Source: Desulfovibrio sp.
GTDB lineage: Bacteria; Desulfobacterota; Desulfovibrionia; Desulfovibrionales; Desulfovibrionaceae
DNA length: 16,369 bases
NCBI GenBank assembly: GCA_031281815.1
Contig: JAITEY010000181.1
Span: 1-16,369, forward strand
Reading direction: 5' to 3'
Part shown: piece after piece, positions 1-7,474 of the stretch
How positions within the stretch are numbered: the stretch's first letter is position 1
How the letters are laid out: every line of letters begins with the position of its first letter
The notes under the pieces: generated by a model
The model's input: the letters and a program-made list of their open reading frames with translations, nothing else
The model's database searches: none
What the model was told of the DNA's origin: nothing
Position numbers and translations under genes: made by a program

Positions 1-51
1 GGCCGGAAAATTGAGACTGTGCATTACTCAAAACACCGGGAGAAGCGACCT

Positions 52-726
52 ATGCGCGTCGAAGAATGGATGACGAAAAATGTTGTAGCCGTCAGCCCCG
101 GAACTTCCATCATGAAGTCCGCCCGCATTATGAAAGAGAATCAAATCAAACGGTTGCCCATAGTGGATGCGGGCGGGCGAGTGCTGGGCATCGTGTCCGA
201 CCGGGATATCAAGGAAGCTTCGCCCTCCAAGGCGACAACCCTGGATATGTACGAACTGTACCACCTGCTTGCCGAGATGAAAGTCGAAGACATCATGAGC
301 AGTCCGCCGATATGCGCTTACAGGGATGATTCCGTGGAGGCGCTGGCGGCGGTCATGATTGAAAAAAATTTCGGCGGCATGCCCGTGGTGAACGAAGACG
401 GCAAATTGATCGGCATCATTACGGAAAGCGATATTTTTCGCCTGCTCGTCTCAATCACCGGGGTGCGCAGCGGCGGTATGCAACTGGCTTTCCGGCTGCC
501 TACGGGCACAGGCGCGTTGCGGGCCGTCCTCGATGCTTTGGTTGAACGCGGGGGCAGGACGGTTTCTTTGCTGACATCCGTTGAGGAAGAAACGCAGACC
601 CGCATGGTGTATATTCGGCTCCGGCCCCTGCCGGATGACGAGGAAGAAAAAATCGTCGCGGAAATGAAAGCGGCCTTTCCTTCCATGCTCTATCATGTGC
701 CGGGTATGGGCAGACGGAAATTCTGA
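52..726 (+). CDS. CBS-pair and ACT-like domain regulatory protein (AcuB-like)
   Basis: The product has 224 residues. Two CBS motifs are visible: residues about 6-55, ending in GIVSDRDIKEA, and about 78-133, ending in GIITESDIFRLL. Residues about 140-215 look like an ACT-type small-molecule domain. CBS pairs usually bind adenine nucleotides, and a CBS-CBS-ACT layout is known in AcuB-type proteins. The ligand and target cannot be read from the sequence. I chose the ATG at 52 because a GGGAGAAG ribosome site lies just upstream at 38-45 and the protein then starts as CBS proteins usually do (MRVEEWMTKNV). An in-frame GTG at 19 would add 11 residues of no family character. It is the only plus-strand gene and converges on the SPOR gene. 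No signal peptide or membrane segment is seen, so a cytoplasmic protein is inferred. Confidence 0.9.
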   Translation: MRVEEWMTKNVVAVSPGTSIMKSARIMKENQIKRLPIVDAGGRVLGIVSDRDIKEASPSKATTLDMYELYHLLAEMKVEDIMSSPPICAYRDDSVEALAAVMIEKNFGGMPVVNEDGKLIGIITESDIFRLLVSITGVRSGGMQLAFRLPTGTGALRAVLDALVERGGRTVSLLTSVEEETQTRMVYIRLRPLPDDEEEKIVAEMKAAFPSMLYHVPGMGRRKF

Positions 727-727
727 G

Positions 728-756
728 GGTGGGGCACGTCAGCCCCGGTGCCTACC
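728..756. terminator. GC-rich hairpin in the convergent gap
   Basis: The 34-base gap between two converging genes can fold in two ways: GGGGC/GCCCC around a 6-base loop (731-746), or GGCAC/GTGCC with an outer GGT/ACC pair. It could act as a shared bidirectional terminator. No T-run follows on either strand, so this is not a textbook intrinsic terminator. Confidence 0.3.
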
Positions 757-760
757 AGAT

Positions 761-1564
761 TCAGTTTGCCGGCGTTTTCGACTTGAGCAGAGCGCGCGGT
801 ACCCCGAAACCCTTCAGCTTTTCGCGCAAGGCATCGGTGTCGTCCGGCCGTCCTGTGAATTCCACCATAGTACGGAACCATGTGACGCCGCTTCCCGTAC
901 TCTGTTCCGTGCGTACCTTAAATCCAGCGGCACGAAGGCGCTTTGCAAAGTTGTCGCCGGATGCGCGGTCTTTGTAACTCGCGACCTGATACACATAATG
1001 ATACACCTCGCTCGCGCGGGCGGGTTGAGCAGCCGGGCTTTTGTCGGCTTTTACCGCTGCGGATCGAGGTGTCTTTACGTCCGCGCTGTCCCGTGTCCGG
1101 GCTACATTGCCGCCGTCCGCTTTCTTTTCATTACCTCGGGCGCTGCGGCCTGCCCCGTCACCGGTCCTGCCTGCGCCCTGTGCCGATGAAGCGGTGTGCG
1201 GCCTGCTTTTGAGCCGTTCGCGGTAGTCCAGGTCAGCCTGGGTAAACGGGGTATCTTCATTCCCGCCGGGAGGAGGGGCGGAGGGCGAAGCGGTATCCTC
1301 CTGCGCCGATTTTTCTTCTTGCGGCGCAACCACTCGGGGAGAAACGGGCGCGGAGGCTTCCGGCATCAGCCTCGCAAGTTCCGGTATGCCGGATTCCGGG
1401 GCATAACCGCGTCCCAGGACGACGCCCAGAAAAAAAACGGCCGCGTATCCGAGACAGAGCACAACCATGCCGCCGACTATCTGCGCCGGACGCAGGCTGA
1501 AAACAATTTCACGGCGTTGTTCGTTGTTTTCCGTCCACCGGTCGCTTTTCTCCGCGGCATTCAT
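761..1564 (-). CDS. SPOR-domain membrane protein
   Basis: The product has 267 residues. A short cytoplasmic N-terminus (1-27) is followed by one membrane segment (about 28-51, GGMVVLCLGYAAVFFLGVVL). Then comes a long low-complexity linker rich in Ala, Pro, Ser, Arg and Gly (about 52-186), and a C-terminal SPOR domain (about 187-263, starting YHYVYQVASYKDR). SPOR domains bind denuded glycan strands of septal peptidoglycan, and single-pass proteins of this layout (FtsN, DedD and similar) work at the division site. A periplasmic SPOR domain anchored in the inner membrane is inferred. I do not assign it to FtsN itself. The start lies only 4 nt after the argS stop and has no good ribosome site, so translational coupling to argS is likely. 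Confidence 0.88.
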   Translation of the reverse strand: MNAAEKSDRWTENNEQRREIVFSLRPAQIVGGMVVLCLGYAAVFFLGVVLGRGYAPESGIPELARLMPEASAPVSPRVVAPQEEKSAQEDTASPSAPPPGGNEDTPFTQADLDYRERLKSRPHTASSAQGAGRTGDGAGRSARGNEKKADGGNVARTRDSADVKTPRSAAVKADKSPAAQPARASEVYHYVYQVASYKDRASGDNFAKRLRAAGFKVRTEQSTGSGVTWFRTMVEFTGRPDDTDALREKLKGFGVPRALLKSKTPAN

Positions 1565-1568
1565 ACCG

Positions 1569-3230
1569 CTACATCGCAGTCGGAGCGGAAACTCCGATCA
1601 GGCCGAGACCGTTTTGCAGGCATTGTCTCACTGCCTCCAGCAGGCGCATGCGCGCTGCGGCCGAAGCGGGCAGTTCGGGCGTCAGTATCTGGTGCGCGGC
1701 GTAATAACTGTGCAGCAGCCCGGCGAGTTCCATGAGAAAAAAGCTTATCTGGTGCGGCGCGGCGTTTCGGGCGGCGTCTCCAACCACGGCGGGGAAACGG
1801 TCCAAGGTCCGAAGCAGGCCCAGTTCCTCGGGCAGGACAAGAAGGCTCAGGTCACCCGGCCCGTCAAGGTTCATACCTCGCTCCAAGGCTCTGCGCCGCA
1901 ACGCGCATACCCTGGCGTGCGCGTACTGCACATAGTACACGGGGTTGTCCATGCTGCGCCGGCGCGCCAGAGCGAGGTCAAAGTCAAGCTTGCTGTCGCT
2001 CTTGCGGGTGAGGAACATGAAGCGAGCCGCGTCCGTTCCCACTTCGGCCATAACGTCGGCAAGGGTTTCAAAGGTTCCGGCCCGCGTCGACATGGCGATT
2101 TGCCTGCCGTCCTGCAACAGGTTGACCAGTTGCACGAGTATGATGTCCAAGTCGGCTTCCGGCCGGCCCAAGGCGGCAACGGCCGCTTTCATGCGGGCGA
2201 TATAGCCGTGGTGGTCCGCTCCCCACACATCGGTAACGCGCGTGAAGCCTCGCCTGAATTTGTCGGCGTGATACGCTATGTCCGAAGCGAAATAGGTCGT
2301 CGTGCCGTCGGATTTGCGCAATACGCGGTCCTTGTCGTCGCCGAAGGCCGTCGTGATAAACCAGAGCGCCCCGTCCGTTTCACGGGCGTGCCCGGCCTCC
2401 TTCAAGTCCCGCAATGCCTGCTCCACCGCGCCCGATGCCGCAAGGGATCGTTCGGAAAACCAGACATCGTGACGGACGTTGAAATTTTCAAGGTCCCGGC
2501 GGATGCCGGCCAGAATGCTTTCACTGCCGTAAACGCGGCATCGCTCCAGGGCCTCTTCTTCCGGCAAGGAAAGCAAATCGGCGTCGGCCTTCAGCATATC
2601 CGCCGCGATATCCCTGATGTATTCGCCTCGGTAACAGTCTTCGGGGTATTCTTCCGGGCTGCTTTTGCCCCCGATCTCCCGCGCGCGCATGAGTATGGAC
2701 AAGCCGAGGGTGCGCATCTGCCTGCCGGCATCGTTGATGTAGTACTCCGTTTCGACGTCGAAACCCGCAAAACGCAGCACGCGGGCCAAGCTGTCGCCGA
2801 CGGCCGCTCCGCGCCCGTGCCCTATGTGCAAGGGGCCGGTAGGGTTGGCGGAAACGAATTCCACCTGCACTTTGGCGCCTTGTCCGATCTGCGACGAGCC
2901 GAAGAGGGCGCCCTGACTTTCCACCGAAGGGATACACGCCTGCAGGAAAGCCGGTGTGAAAATGACGTTGAGGAAACCGGGCCCGGCAACGTCGACGGCG
3001 GCTATATGCTCCGAAACGGCGCGCAGGGCGGCGGCCAGCTTTTCCGCGAGGGGACGCGGGGCCTGTTTCGTTTCTTTGGCCAGAGTCAAGGCCCAGTTCG
3101 CCGCCAGATCGCCGAATTTTTTGTCCTTCGGCACTTCGATGGTCGCCTTGTCCGGCTTGTGCAGCCCCAGGTCGGCCAGGCATTGTTCAAGAAGCGAATT
3201 GAGCAGGGCAGTTGCGCGCACGGTATACAT
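1569..3230 (-). CDS. argS: Arginyl-tRNA synthetase
   Basis: This 553-residue class I synthetase charges tRNA-Arg with arginine in the cytoplasm. Its length is normal for bacterial ArgS. An N-terminal Add1-like domain spans about 1-90. The HIGH signature is HIGH at 135-138 within SANPTGPLHIGHGRG. The KMSK-position motif reads MSTRAG (380-385), a usual ArgS variation. The DALR anticodon-binding domain runs from about 429 to the end (PVYYVQYAHAR to GLGLIGVSAP). The start is uncertain. The ATG at 3230 directly abuts its only Shine-Dalgarno-like AGGA, whereas an in-frame GTG at 3221 sits 9 nt from it and would give the family-like start MRATALL. It follows the shikimate-kinase-like gene after 70 nt and precedes the SPOR gene. 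Confidence 0.97.
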   Translation of the reverse strand: MYTVRATALLNSLLEQCLADLGLHKPDKATIEVPKDKKFGDLAANWALTLAKETKQAPRPLAEKLAAALRAVSEHIAAVDVAGPGFLNVIFTPAFLQACIPSVESQGALFGSSQIGQGAKVQVEFVSANPTGPLHIGHGRGAAVGDSLARVLRFAGFDVETEYYINDAGRQMRTLGLSILMRAREIGGKSSPEEYPEDCYRGEYIRDIAADMLKADADLLSLPEEEALERCRVYGSESILAGIRRDLENFNVRHDVWFSERSLAASGAVEQALRDLKEAGHARETDGALWFITTAFGDDKDRVLRKSDGTTTYFASDIAYHADKFRRGFTRVTDVWGADHHGYIARMKAAVAALGRPEADLDIILVQLVNLLQDGRQIAMSTRAGTFETLADVMAEVGTDAARFMFLTRKSDSKLDFDLALARRRSMDNPVYYVQYAHARVCALRRRALERGMNLDGPGDLSLLVLPEELGLLRTLDRFPAVVGDAARNAAPHQISFFLMELAGLLHSYYAAHQILTPELPASAAARMRLLEAVRQCLQNGLGLIGVSAPTAM

Positions 3231-3244
3231 TCCTGTGGGTTACG

Positions 3245-3279
3245 GGTGCGAATCTTTCTATCTTTGCTTGAGCCGCACC
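3245..3279 (-). other. Inverted repeat upstream of argS
   Basis: A perfect 6-bp inverted repeat (GGTGCG/CGCACC, arms 3245-3250 and 3274-3279) lies in the 70-nt gap between the shikimate-kinase-like gene and argS, with a 23-nt loop. No T-run follows and no clear promoter is seen. It may be chance or a weak leader structure. Confidence 0.2.
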
Positions 3280-3300
3280 GTTACAATGAATTTCTGCGGG

Positions 3301-3849
3301 TTACTGCGGGAGCGACAGCATGCAGGCTATCTTGTCTGCGTAAACCGCCGCGGGCGCATGCCCGCCTTCAACGGTGAAGTCCGCCGCCTCTGCGTACAGG
3401 GCCGCCCGTTCATTGTAAAGGTCTTCAAGCGTTTGGCCGGGGTCGATGGCCAAGCCGCGTTCCGGCTTTCTGGCTATGCGTTCCATGATGACGGGCAGAG
3501 GGACGCTGATGTGTATCAGAGGTCCCAGTGTTTTCAGATGGCGGACTGCCTGCGGGCGGTAGACGGCGCTTCCTCCGGTGGAGATGACGCAGTGCTTCAG
3601 ATTCAGCCGCATAATCACCGCGCATTCGAGATCCAGAAAGGCGCTTTTGCTCAATCCCTTGCTGACTGTGTGAAGGTCCGTTCCGTAATGTGCCTCAATG
3701 ATGTGGTCCGTATCCAACTGCGGTATGCCCAATAAGGAGGCCAGTTCCTGACCTATGGTCGTTTTGCCGGCTGCGGCCATGCCGATTATGACCAACGACG
3801 CGCCGGGGGGCACAAGCTTGGGATTTACCGTGTAGGGCGGAGGAGTCAT
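3301..3849 (-). CDS. Shikimate kinase family protein (atypical)
   Basis: The product has 182 residues with the P-loop kinase fold of the SKI family. The Walker A reads GMAAAGKT (23-30). The shikimate-binding DxD is present as LDTDHIIE (D46, D48), and a lid arginine (R131) and the late Arg in NERAALYAEAAD (R148) are kept. Two usual substrate contacts differ by my alignment by eye. The arginine of the FRxxE motif is leucine (L72 in AFLDLE), and the GGG motif is GGS (92-94). Its place directly after aroE suggests phosphorylation of shikimate to shikimate-3-phosphate, but the changes leave room for another substrate or a non-catalytic role. I start it at the ATG at 3849, with AAGG about 9 nt upstream. 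The longer open frame upstream overlaps aroE and lacks SKI similarity. Confidence 0.78.
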   Translation of the reverse strand: MTPPPYTVNPKLVPPGASLVIIGMAAAGKTTIGQELASLLGIPQLDTDHIIEAHYGTDLHTVSKGLSKSAFLDLECAVIMRLNLKHCVISTGGSAVYRPQAVRHLKTLGPLIHISVPLPVIMERIARKPERGLAIDPGQTLEDLYNERAALYAEAADFTVEGGHAPAAVYADKIACMLSLPQ

Positions 3850-3940
3850 GCGTATCGACCTTGTGCGATTTCCGTCAGAAATTCTTTTATGGTTTGAAAC
3901 CTTTCCCTTCAGGCGATTCCCACTTGACGTCCGGCGACAT

Positions 3941-4915
3941 TCAGCGCTCCGGCAGCGCTTCCAAAATCTGTTCCGCATCATGCAGGGCGAACTCTTTTCC
4001 GGTCCATGCCTTGAATTGCCCGACAGCTTGGGCCGCGAAAAAGGCAAGACCGTCAATGCACTCAAATCCACGGGCGCGGGCCGCAGCCAGAAAACGCGTT
4101 TCGCGCGGAGCGTAGACCAGATCAAAAAATACCGGGCGGATTGTGTCGTCCCGCGCATCGCCCGGAGGCCGTTGAGGCCGGCGGGCGCAAAGCGCAAAGG
4201 CTTCCTCCGGTAAAGGGTTTTGTCCTTCAAAAGCGCCTTGCATACCCAAAGGAGTGGCGTTGATTACCAGAGGGGCTTCCATGTCGACCAGGGCTTCGAT
4301 CCGTTTTTCCCAAGCGAGCGCTCGGTATACCGGCGCGTTTGCCGGCAAGGCCGCCGAAGAAGCGTGTCCCGCGCGGTCCTTTCCGGGGAGCTCCGGGCAG
4401 CGGCGGGACGCCTCCTTGGCGCGGGTAAATGCGGCGATCAATTCTTCTGCCTTGCCTTTATCACGGGCTGTTACAGCGACCAGCGGCAGGCCGAGCTCGG
4501 TCAGCCCGGCCAGAACGGCACGGGCCGCCCCCCCCGCGCCGAGAATCAGCGCCTCGCGAGGCATCGGCCCCGCCCGCCGCGCAAGGGGCATGAGCAGTCC
4601 GTCCACGTCGGTGTTGCCGCCCGTGAGTCGGCCGTCCCGGCGAAAAATCGTGTTCACCGCCCCGGTCAGGCGCGCCCTGTCCGTCAGTTCATCCGAAAAA
4701 GGCACAACCTTGTGTTTGTATGGGATGGTGACGCTTACCCCGGCTATGGGCAGAGTGCGCACGGCATGAAAAAAATCCGGAAGTTCTTCCTCCTGTTTTT
4801 CCCAGGCACAGTAGACTCCCGGTATCCCCTTCAAGGCGAAGGCTCGGCTGTGAAAGGCCGGACTGATGCTGTGCCCGACCGGTTTGCCGAGTATGCCGTA
4901 AAGTTTCGGAATCAT
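3941..4915 (-). CDS. aroE: Shikimate dehydrogenase (NADP-dependent)
   Basis: It reduces 3-dehydroshikimate to shikimate with NADPH in the aromatic amino acid pathway. Shikimate-site residues are visible: SISPAFHS (16-23), catalytic Lys67 in SVTIPYK, Asn88 in GAVNT and Asp103 in GGNTD. The nucleotide-binding loop is GAGGAARAV (126-134), followed by INATPLGM (218-225) and the C-terminal QAVGQFKAWTG. At 324 residues it is longer than the usual 270-285. The excess sits in two stretches with little family character, about 168-198 and 243-259. The start overlaps the hisG stop by 4 nt (ATGA), with AAGG just upstream, so coupling to hisG is likely. The 91-nt gap before the next gene holds no clear signal. 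Confidence 0.95.
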   Translation of the reverse strand: MIPKLYGILGKPVGHSISPAFHSRAFALKGIPGVYCAWEKQEEELPDFFHAVRTLPIAGVSVTIPYKHKVVPFSDELTDRARLTGAVNTIFRRDGRLTGGNTDVDGLLMPLARRAGPMPREALILGAGGAARAVLAGLTELGLPLVAVTARDKGKAEELIAAFTRAKEASRRCPELPGKDRAGHASSAALPANAPVYRALAWEKRIEALVDMEAPLVINATPLGMQGAFEGQNPLPEEAFALCARRPQRPPGDARDDTIRPVFFDLVYAPRETRFLAAARARGFECIDGLAFFAAQAVGQFKAWTGKEFALHDAEQILEALPER

Positions 4916-5790
4916 ATGACCTTGTTCAGCGGATATTCAATGATGCCTTCGGCTCCGGAGGCCGCAAGGCGCGGTACAAGATCGCGGACCACTTTGGTTT
5001 CTATGACTATTTCCAAGGACAGCCAGTTTTTGTCGTGAAGATGGGAAACGGTCGGCGAATTCAGAGAAGGAACCAAGGCCAGCACGGCGTCAAGTTTGCC
5101 TGCAGGCACGTTCATCTTGACGCCCACCAGCGATTCGGCGCGCAAGGCGCCTTGCAGGAGCATGGTGATCTGATTGATTTTTTCGCGTTTCCACGGATCG
5201 GCCCACGCCGCCTTGCCGGCGATGAACTGAGTATTGGTTTCCAGCACCTCGTCAATGATGCGCAGTCCGTGCGCCCGGATCGTTGTGCCGGTTTCCGTCA
5301 CTTCCACTACGGCGTCGGCCAGCCCTTCGACCACTTTGGCTTCAGTGGCTCCCCAAGAGTAATTGACCGTGACCTCTATGCCCCGCTCAGCGAAATAACG
5401 TCGGGTAAGCCCCATGATTTCCGTCGCCACGCGTTTTCCGGCCAGATCCTGCGGCCTGCGGTAGGGTGAGTCGCCGGCCACGGCCAGCACCCATCGGGCC
5501 GGGCGATTGCTCATCTTGGAATAGATCAGGTCGGCGGCGACCACATAGTCCGCGCCGCTTTCCATCGCCCAATCTTTGCCCGTGAGCCCGGCATCCAGGA
5601 TGCCGTCGCCGATATACGCGCCCATTTCCTGCGGACGGCACAGGCTGACCGACAGTTCGGGATCATTGACTTCCGGAAAATAATTTCTGCTCTGCATGGC
5701 GATTTTCCAGCCCGACCGAGCGAAAAGCGCCAAGGTGGCTTCTTCCAGCGAGCCTTTGGGAATCGCAATTTTGAGAATCCTGTCGGCCAT
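4912..5790 (-). CDS. hisG: ATP phosphoribosyltransferase, long form
   Basis: This is the first enzyme of histidine synthesis: it joins ATP and PRPP to give phosphoribosyl-ATP. The 292-residue length and the C-terminal ACT-like domain (about 216-290) mark the long, hexameric HisG, which in characterised members is feedback-inhibited by histidine and needs no HisZ. Visible motifs are KIAIPKGSL (7-15), the Asp/Gly-rich GDGILDAGLTGKDW (61-74) and the PRPP loop ADAVVEVTETGTT (158-170). A strong GAGGAGG ribosome site lies inside the end of hisI. The ATG overlaps the hisI TAA by 1 nt (TAATG), and the stop overlaps aroE. No other his genes apart from hisI are in the window. Confidence 0.97.
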   Translation of the reverse strand: MADRILKIAIPKGSLEEATLALFARSGWKIAMQSRNYFPEVNDPELSVSLCRPQEMGAYIGDGILDAGLTGKDWAMESGADYVVAADLIYSKMSNRPARWVLAVAGDSPYRRPQDLAGKRVATEIMGLTRRYFAERGIEVTVNYSWGATEAKVVEGLADAVVEVTETGTTIRAHGLRIIDEVLETNTQFIAGKAAWADPWKREKINQITMLLQGALRAESLVGVKMNVPAGKLDAVLALVPSLNSPTVSHLHDKNWLSLEIVIETKVVRDLVPRLAASGAEGIIEYPLNKVI

Positions 5791-6194
5791 TATTTGCGGA
5801 CCTCCTCGGGGTCGAACACGCGGGGCGAGCAGAGGCCGACCCGCCCGTCTTTCAATTCACGGAAAAAACAGCTCCGGTAGCCTGTATGGCAGGCCGCCCC
5901 GCCGACCTGTTCCACGAGGACGAGCAGGGCATCACCGTCGCAGTCCAGGCGCACGGCTTTGACCTTTTGGACATGCCCCGACGTGCCGCCCTTGTGCCAC
6001 AGTTCCTGCCGGCTGCGGCTCCAGTAGTGGACTTCACCACTTTCCAGAGTCTTTTGCCAGGCTTCTTCGTTCATATAGGCCAGCATAAGCACGTCGCCTG
6101 CGGCGGCGTCTTGGGCCACGACCGGGAGCAGGCCACCGCCCTTGCGGAAATCCGGAGTAAAATCGGGCGTGAGGCCCTTGCCTGTATCGGACAT
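5790..6194 (-). CDS. hisI: Phosphoribosyl-AMP cyclohydrolase
   Basis: It opens the purine ring of phosphoribosyl-AMP, the third step of histidine synthesis. The 134 residues carry the full signature: VVAQDAAAGDVLMLAYMN (25-42), YWSRSRQELWHKGGTSG (57-73), the metal-binding DCDGD (84-88) and CHTGYRSC (102-109). Known family chemistry uses the Asp residues for magnesium and Cys85, Cys102 and Cys109 for zinc. It is a stand-alone HisI without the HisE part fused in enterobacteria. The first 20 residues are variable. The ATG at 6194 has GAGGA about 9 nt upstream. It is transcribed before hisG and coupled to it by a 1-nt overlap. Confidence 0.97.
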   Translation of the reverse strand: MSDTGKGLTPDFTPDFRKGGGLLPVVAQDAAAGDVLMLAYMNEEAWQKTLESGEVHYWSRSRQELWHKGGTSGHVQKVKAVRLDCDGDALLVLVEQVGGAACHTGYRSCFFRELKDGRVGLCSPRVFDPEEVRK

Positions 6195-6245
6195 GACGTG
6201 TTCCTCAGGGGTTTGTCGTGGTTACTTTGATAACAGAGTACCGAC

Positions 6246-6300
6246 AACGTCCGGTTGCGCGCCGGCGATCACAGTCTTCGCTTCGGCGTTACCGGACGTT
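6246..6300 (-). other. Large bulged hairpin at the ispG stop / hisI leader
   Basis: The outer arms are a perfect 10-bp inverted repeat (6246-6255 and 6291-6300, AACGTCCGGT/ACCGGACGTT). Inside lie a 5-bp stem (CGCCG 6260-6264 with CGGCG 6284-6288) and a 4-bp stem (GCGA 6265-6268 with TCGC 6278-6281), giving about 19 bp with small bulges and a 9-nt loop. One arm encodes the last ispG codons. No U-run follows on the minus strand, so it is not a standard terminator. It could be an RNA stability or processing element, a Rho-related site or a dispersed palindromic repeat. Confidence 0.6.
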
Positions 6301-7368
6301 TTCGGATTGTATTTCCTTCCGCAATATATCAATTTCTTCGCACAAGGCGCGGAGCAGTTCCTGTCGTCCGCCGCTTGCGCTGCGTACGACGACGCCCTTG
6401 CGGAACACGATGCCCTTTCCTCTGCCGCCGGCTATGCCGACATCGGCTTCGCGCGCTTCACCGGGGCCGTTGACCACGCAACCCATCACGGCAACCGTGA
6501 AGTATTCCGGGATGCCGCGCAGTTCTTCTTCCACGGCTTCCGCCAGCCCTACAAGGTCTATTTCCGTGCGTCCGCATGTGGGGCAGGAGATTATTTCCGG
6601 CCCCCGCTGCCTGAGTTTCAGGGCGGAGAGCAATCGCCAGGCGGCTTCCACTTCGCGCACGGGGTTGTGGGTCAGCGAAATTCGTATGGTATCCCCTATT
6701 CCTTCGGAGAGCAAGATGCCGATGCCCGCGGCGGATTTTACCAAACCGCGCAACAGGGTCCCGGCTTCGGTGATTCCGACGTGCAGGGGATGGGCGCAAC
6801 GTTGCGCGGCCAACCTGTATGCGGCGACTGTGGTCGGGACATCGGAGGATTTCATAGACAGCTTGACGGCCGAAAAGCCGCAACGCTCCAACAGGAGGGC
6901 ATGGTTCAGGGCGCTTTCGACCAGCGCTTCGGCCGTCGGGCCGCCGCAGCGTTCCAACAGTTTTTTTTCCAGAGAGCCGGAGTTGACTCCGACACGGATG
7001 CTTGCCCCGTGCGCCTTGGCCGCGTCCGCCACACGGCGTACTTTTTCCGGGCCGCCGATGTTGCCGGGGTTGATGCGCAGGGCGGCCGCGCCGGCTTCCA
7101 GAGAGGTCACGGCCAAGCGGCTGCTGAAGTGAATGTCGGCAATGACCGGCAGAGGCGATACGGCGCAGACGGCGCGCAGAGCGACCGCCGCCTTGTCGTC
7201 CGGCACGGCGACGCGCACCAGTTCACACCCGGCGGCGGCCAGTTCGCCTATTTGGGCCAAAGTTGCCGCACTGTCGCGGGTATCCGTGTCGGTCATGCTC
7301 TGCACGACCACCGGCGCGCCGCCGCCGACCTGCACACCGCCTATGCGCAGCGCCGCGCTTGCACGCAC
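6289..7368 (-). CDS. ispG: 4-hydroxy-3-methylbut-2-en-1-yl diphosphate synthase (GcpE)
   Basis: This iron-sulfur enzyme converts MEcPP to HMBPP in the non-mevalonate isoprenoid pathway, with electrons from ferredoxin or flavodoxin. The 359 residues show the TIM-barrel half (about 10-250, e.g. VVVQSMTDTDTRD and IADIHFSSRLA) and the reductase-like C-terminal half with the [4Fe-4S] ligands Cys262 and Cys265 (SCPTCGR), Cys297 (MGCVVNGPGE) and Glu304. The only reasonable start is a GTG at 7368. AAGG lies very close to it (3 nt), and no ATG or other GTG or TTG occurs in frame before an upstream stop. A 94-nt gap carrying part of a strong hairpin separates it from hisI. Confidence 0.97.
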   Translation of the reverse strand: MRASAALRIGGVQVGGGAPVVVQSMTDTDTRDSAATLAQIGELAAAGCELVRVAVPDDKAAVALRAVCAVSPLPVIADIHFSSRLAVTSLEAGAAALRINPGNIGGPEKVRRVADAAKAHGASIRVGVNSGSLEKKLLERCGGPTAEALVESALNHALLLERCGFSAVKLSMKSSDVPTTVAAYRLAAQRCAHPLHVGITEAGTLLRGLVKSAAGIGILLSEGIGDTIRISLTHNPVREVEAAWRLLSALKLRQRGPEIISCPTCGRTEIDLVGLAEAVEEELRGIPEYFTVAVMGCVVNGPGEAREADVGIAGGRGKGIVFRKGVVVRSASGGRQELLRALCEEIDILRKEIQSENVR

Positions 7369-7474
7369 GGCCTTATTCCGTTTCCCTGTCCGAAATGAAA
7401 CAGCATATCGGAAAATATTTAATTACATATCGAGCGTTCATAGAGCTTCATTGTACCTTTGATAAGAAACGGCG
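7369..7474 (-). promoter_or_regulatory. AT-rich ispG leader
   Basis: This 106-nt gap between tadA and ispG is clearly AT-richer than the flanking genes, especially around 7411-7432, and probably holds the ispG promoter. A TACAAT -10-like hexamer can be found on the minus strand near the tadA end, but no good -35 partner goes with it, so I do not place a promoter exactly. Confidence 0.3.

Noticed and set aside
2070..2100. Missing KMSK motif in ArgS.
   Set aside because: Many bacterial arginyl-tRNA synthetases lack a canonical KMSK, and the MSTRAG form is within normal variation.
1467..3377. Long open frame on the plus strand (636 codons) opposite argS.
   Set aside because: It mirrors argS, a certain gene, in GC-rich DNA where antisense frames stay open, and its protein shows no domain or family character.
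3850..4230. Upstream extension of the shikimate-kinase-like frame into aroE.
   Set aside because: It overlaps the end of aroE, lacks SKI similarity and has no good start signal; the ATG at 3849 gives a normal-size kinase.
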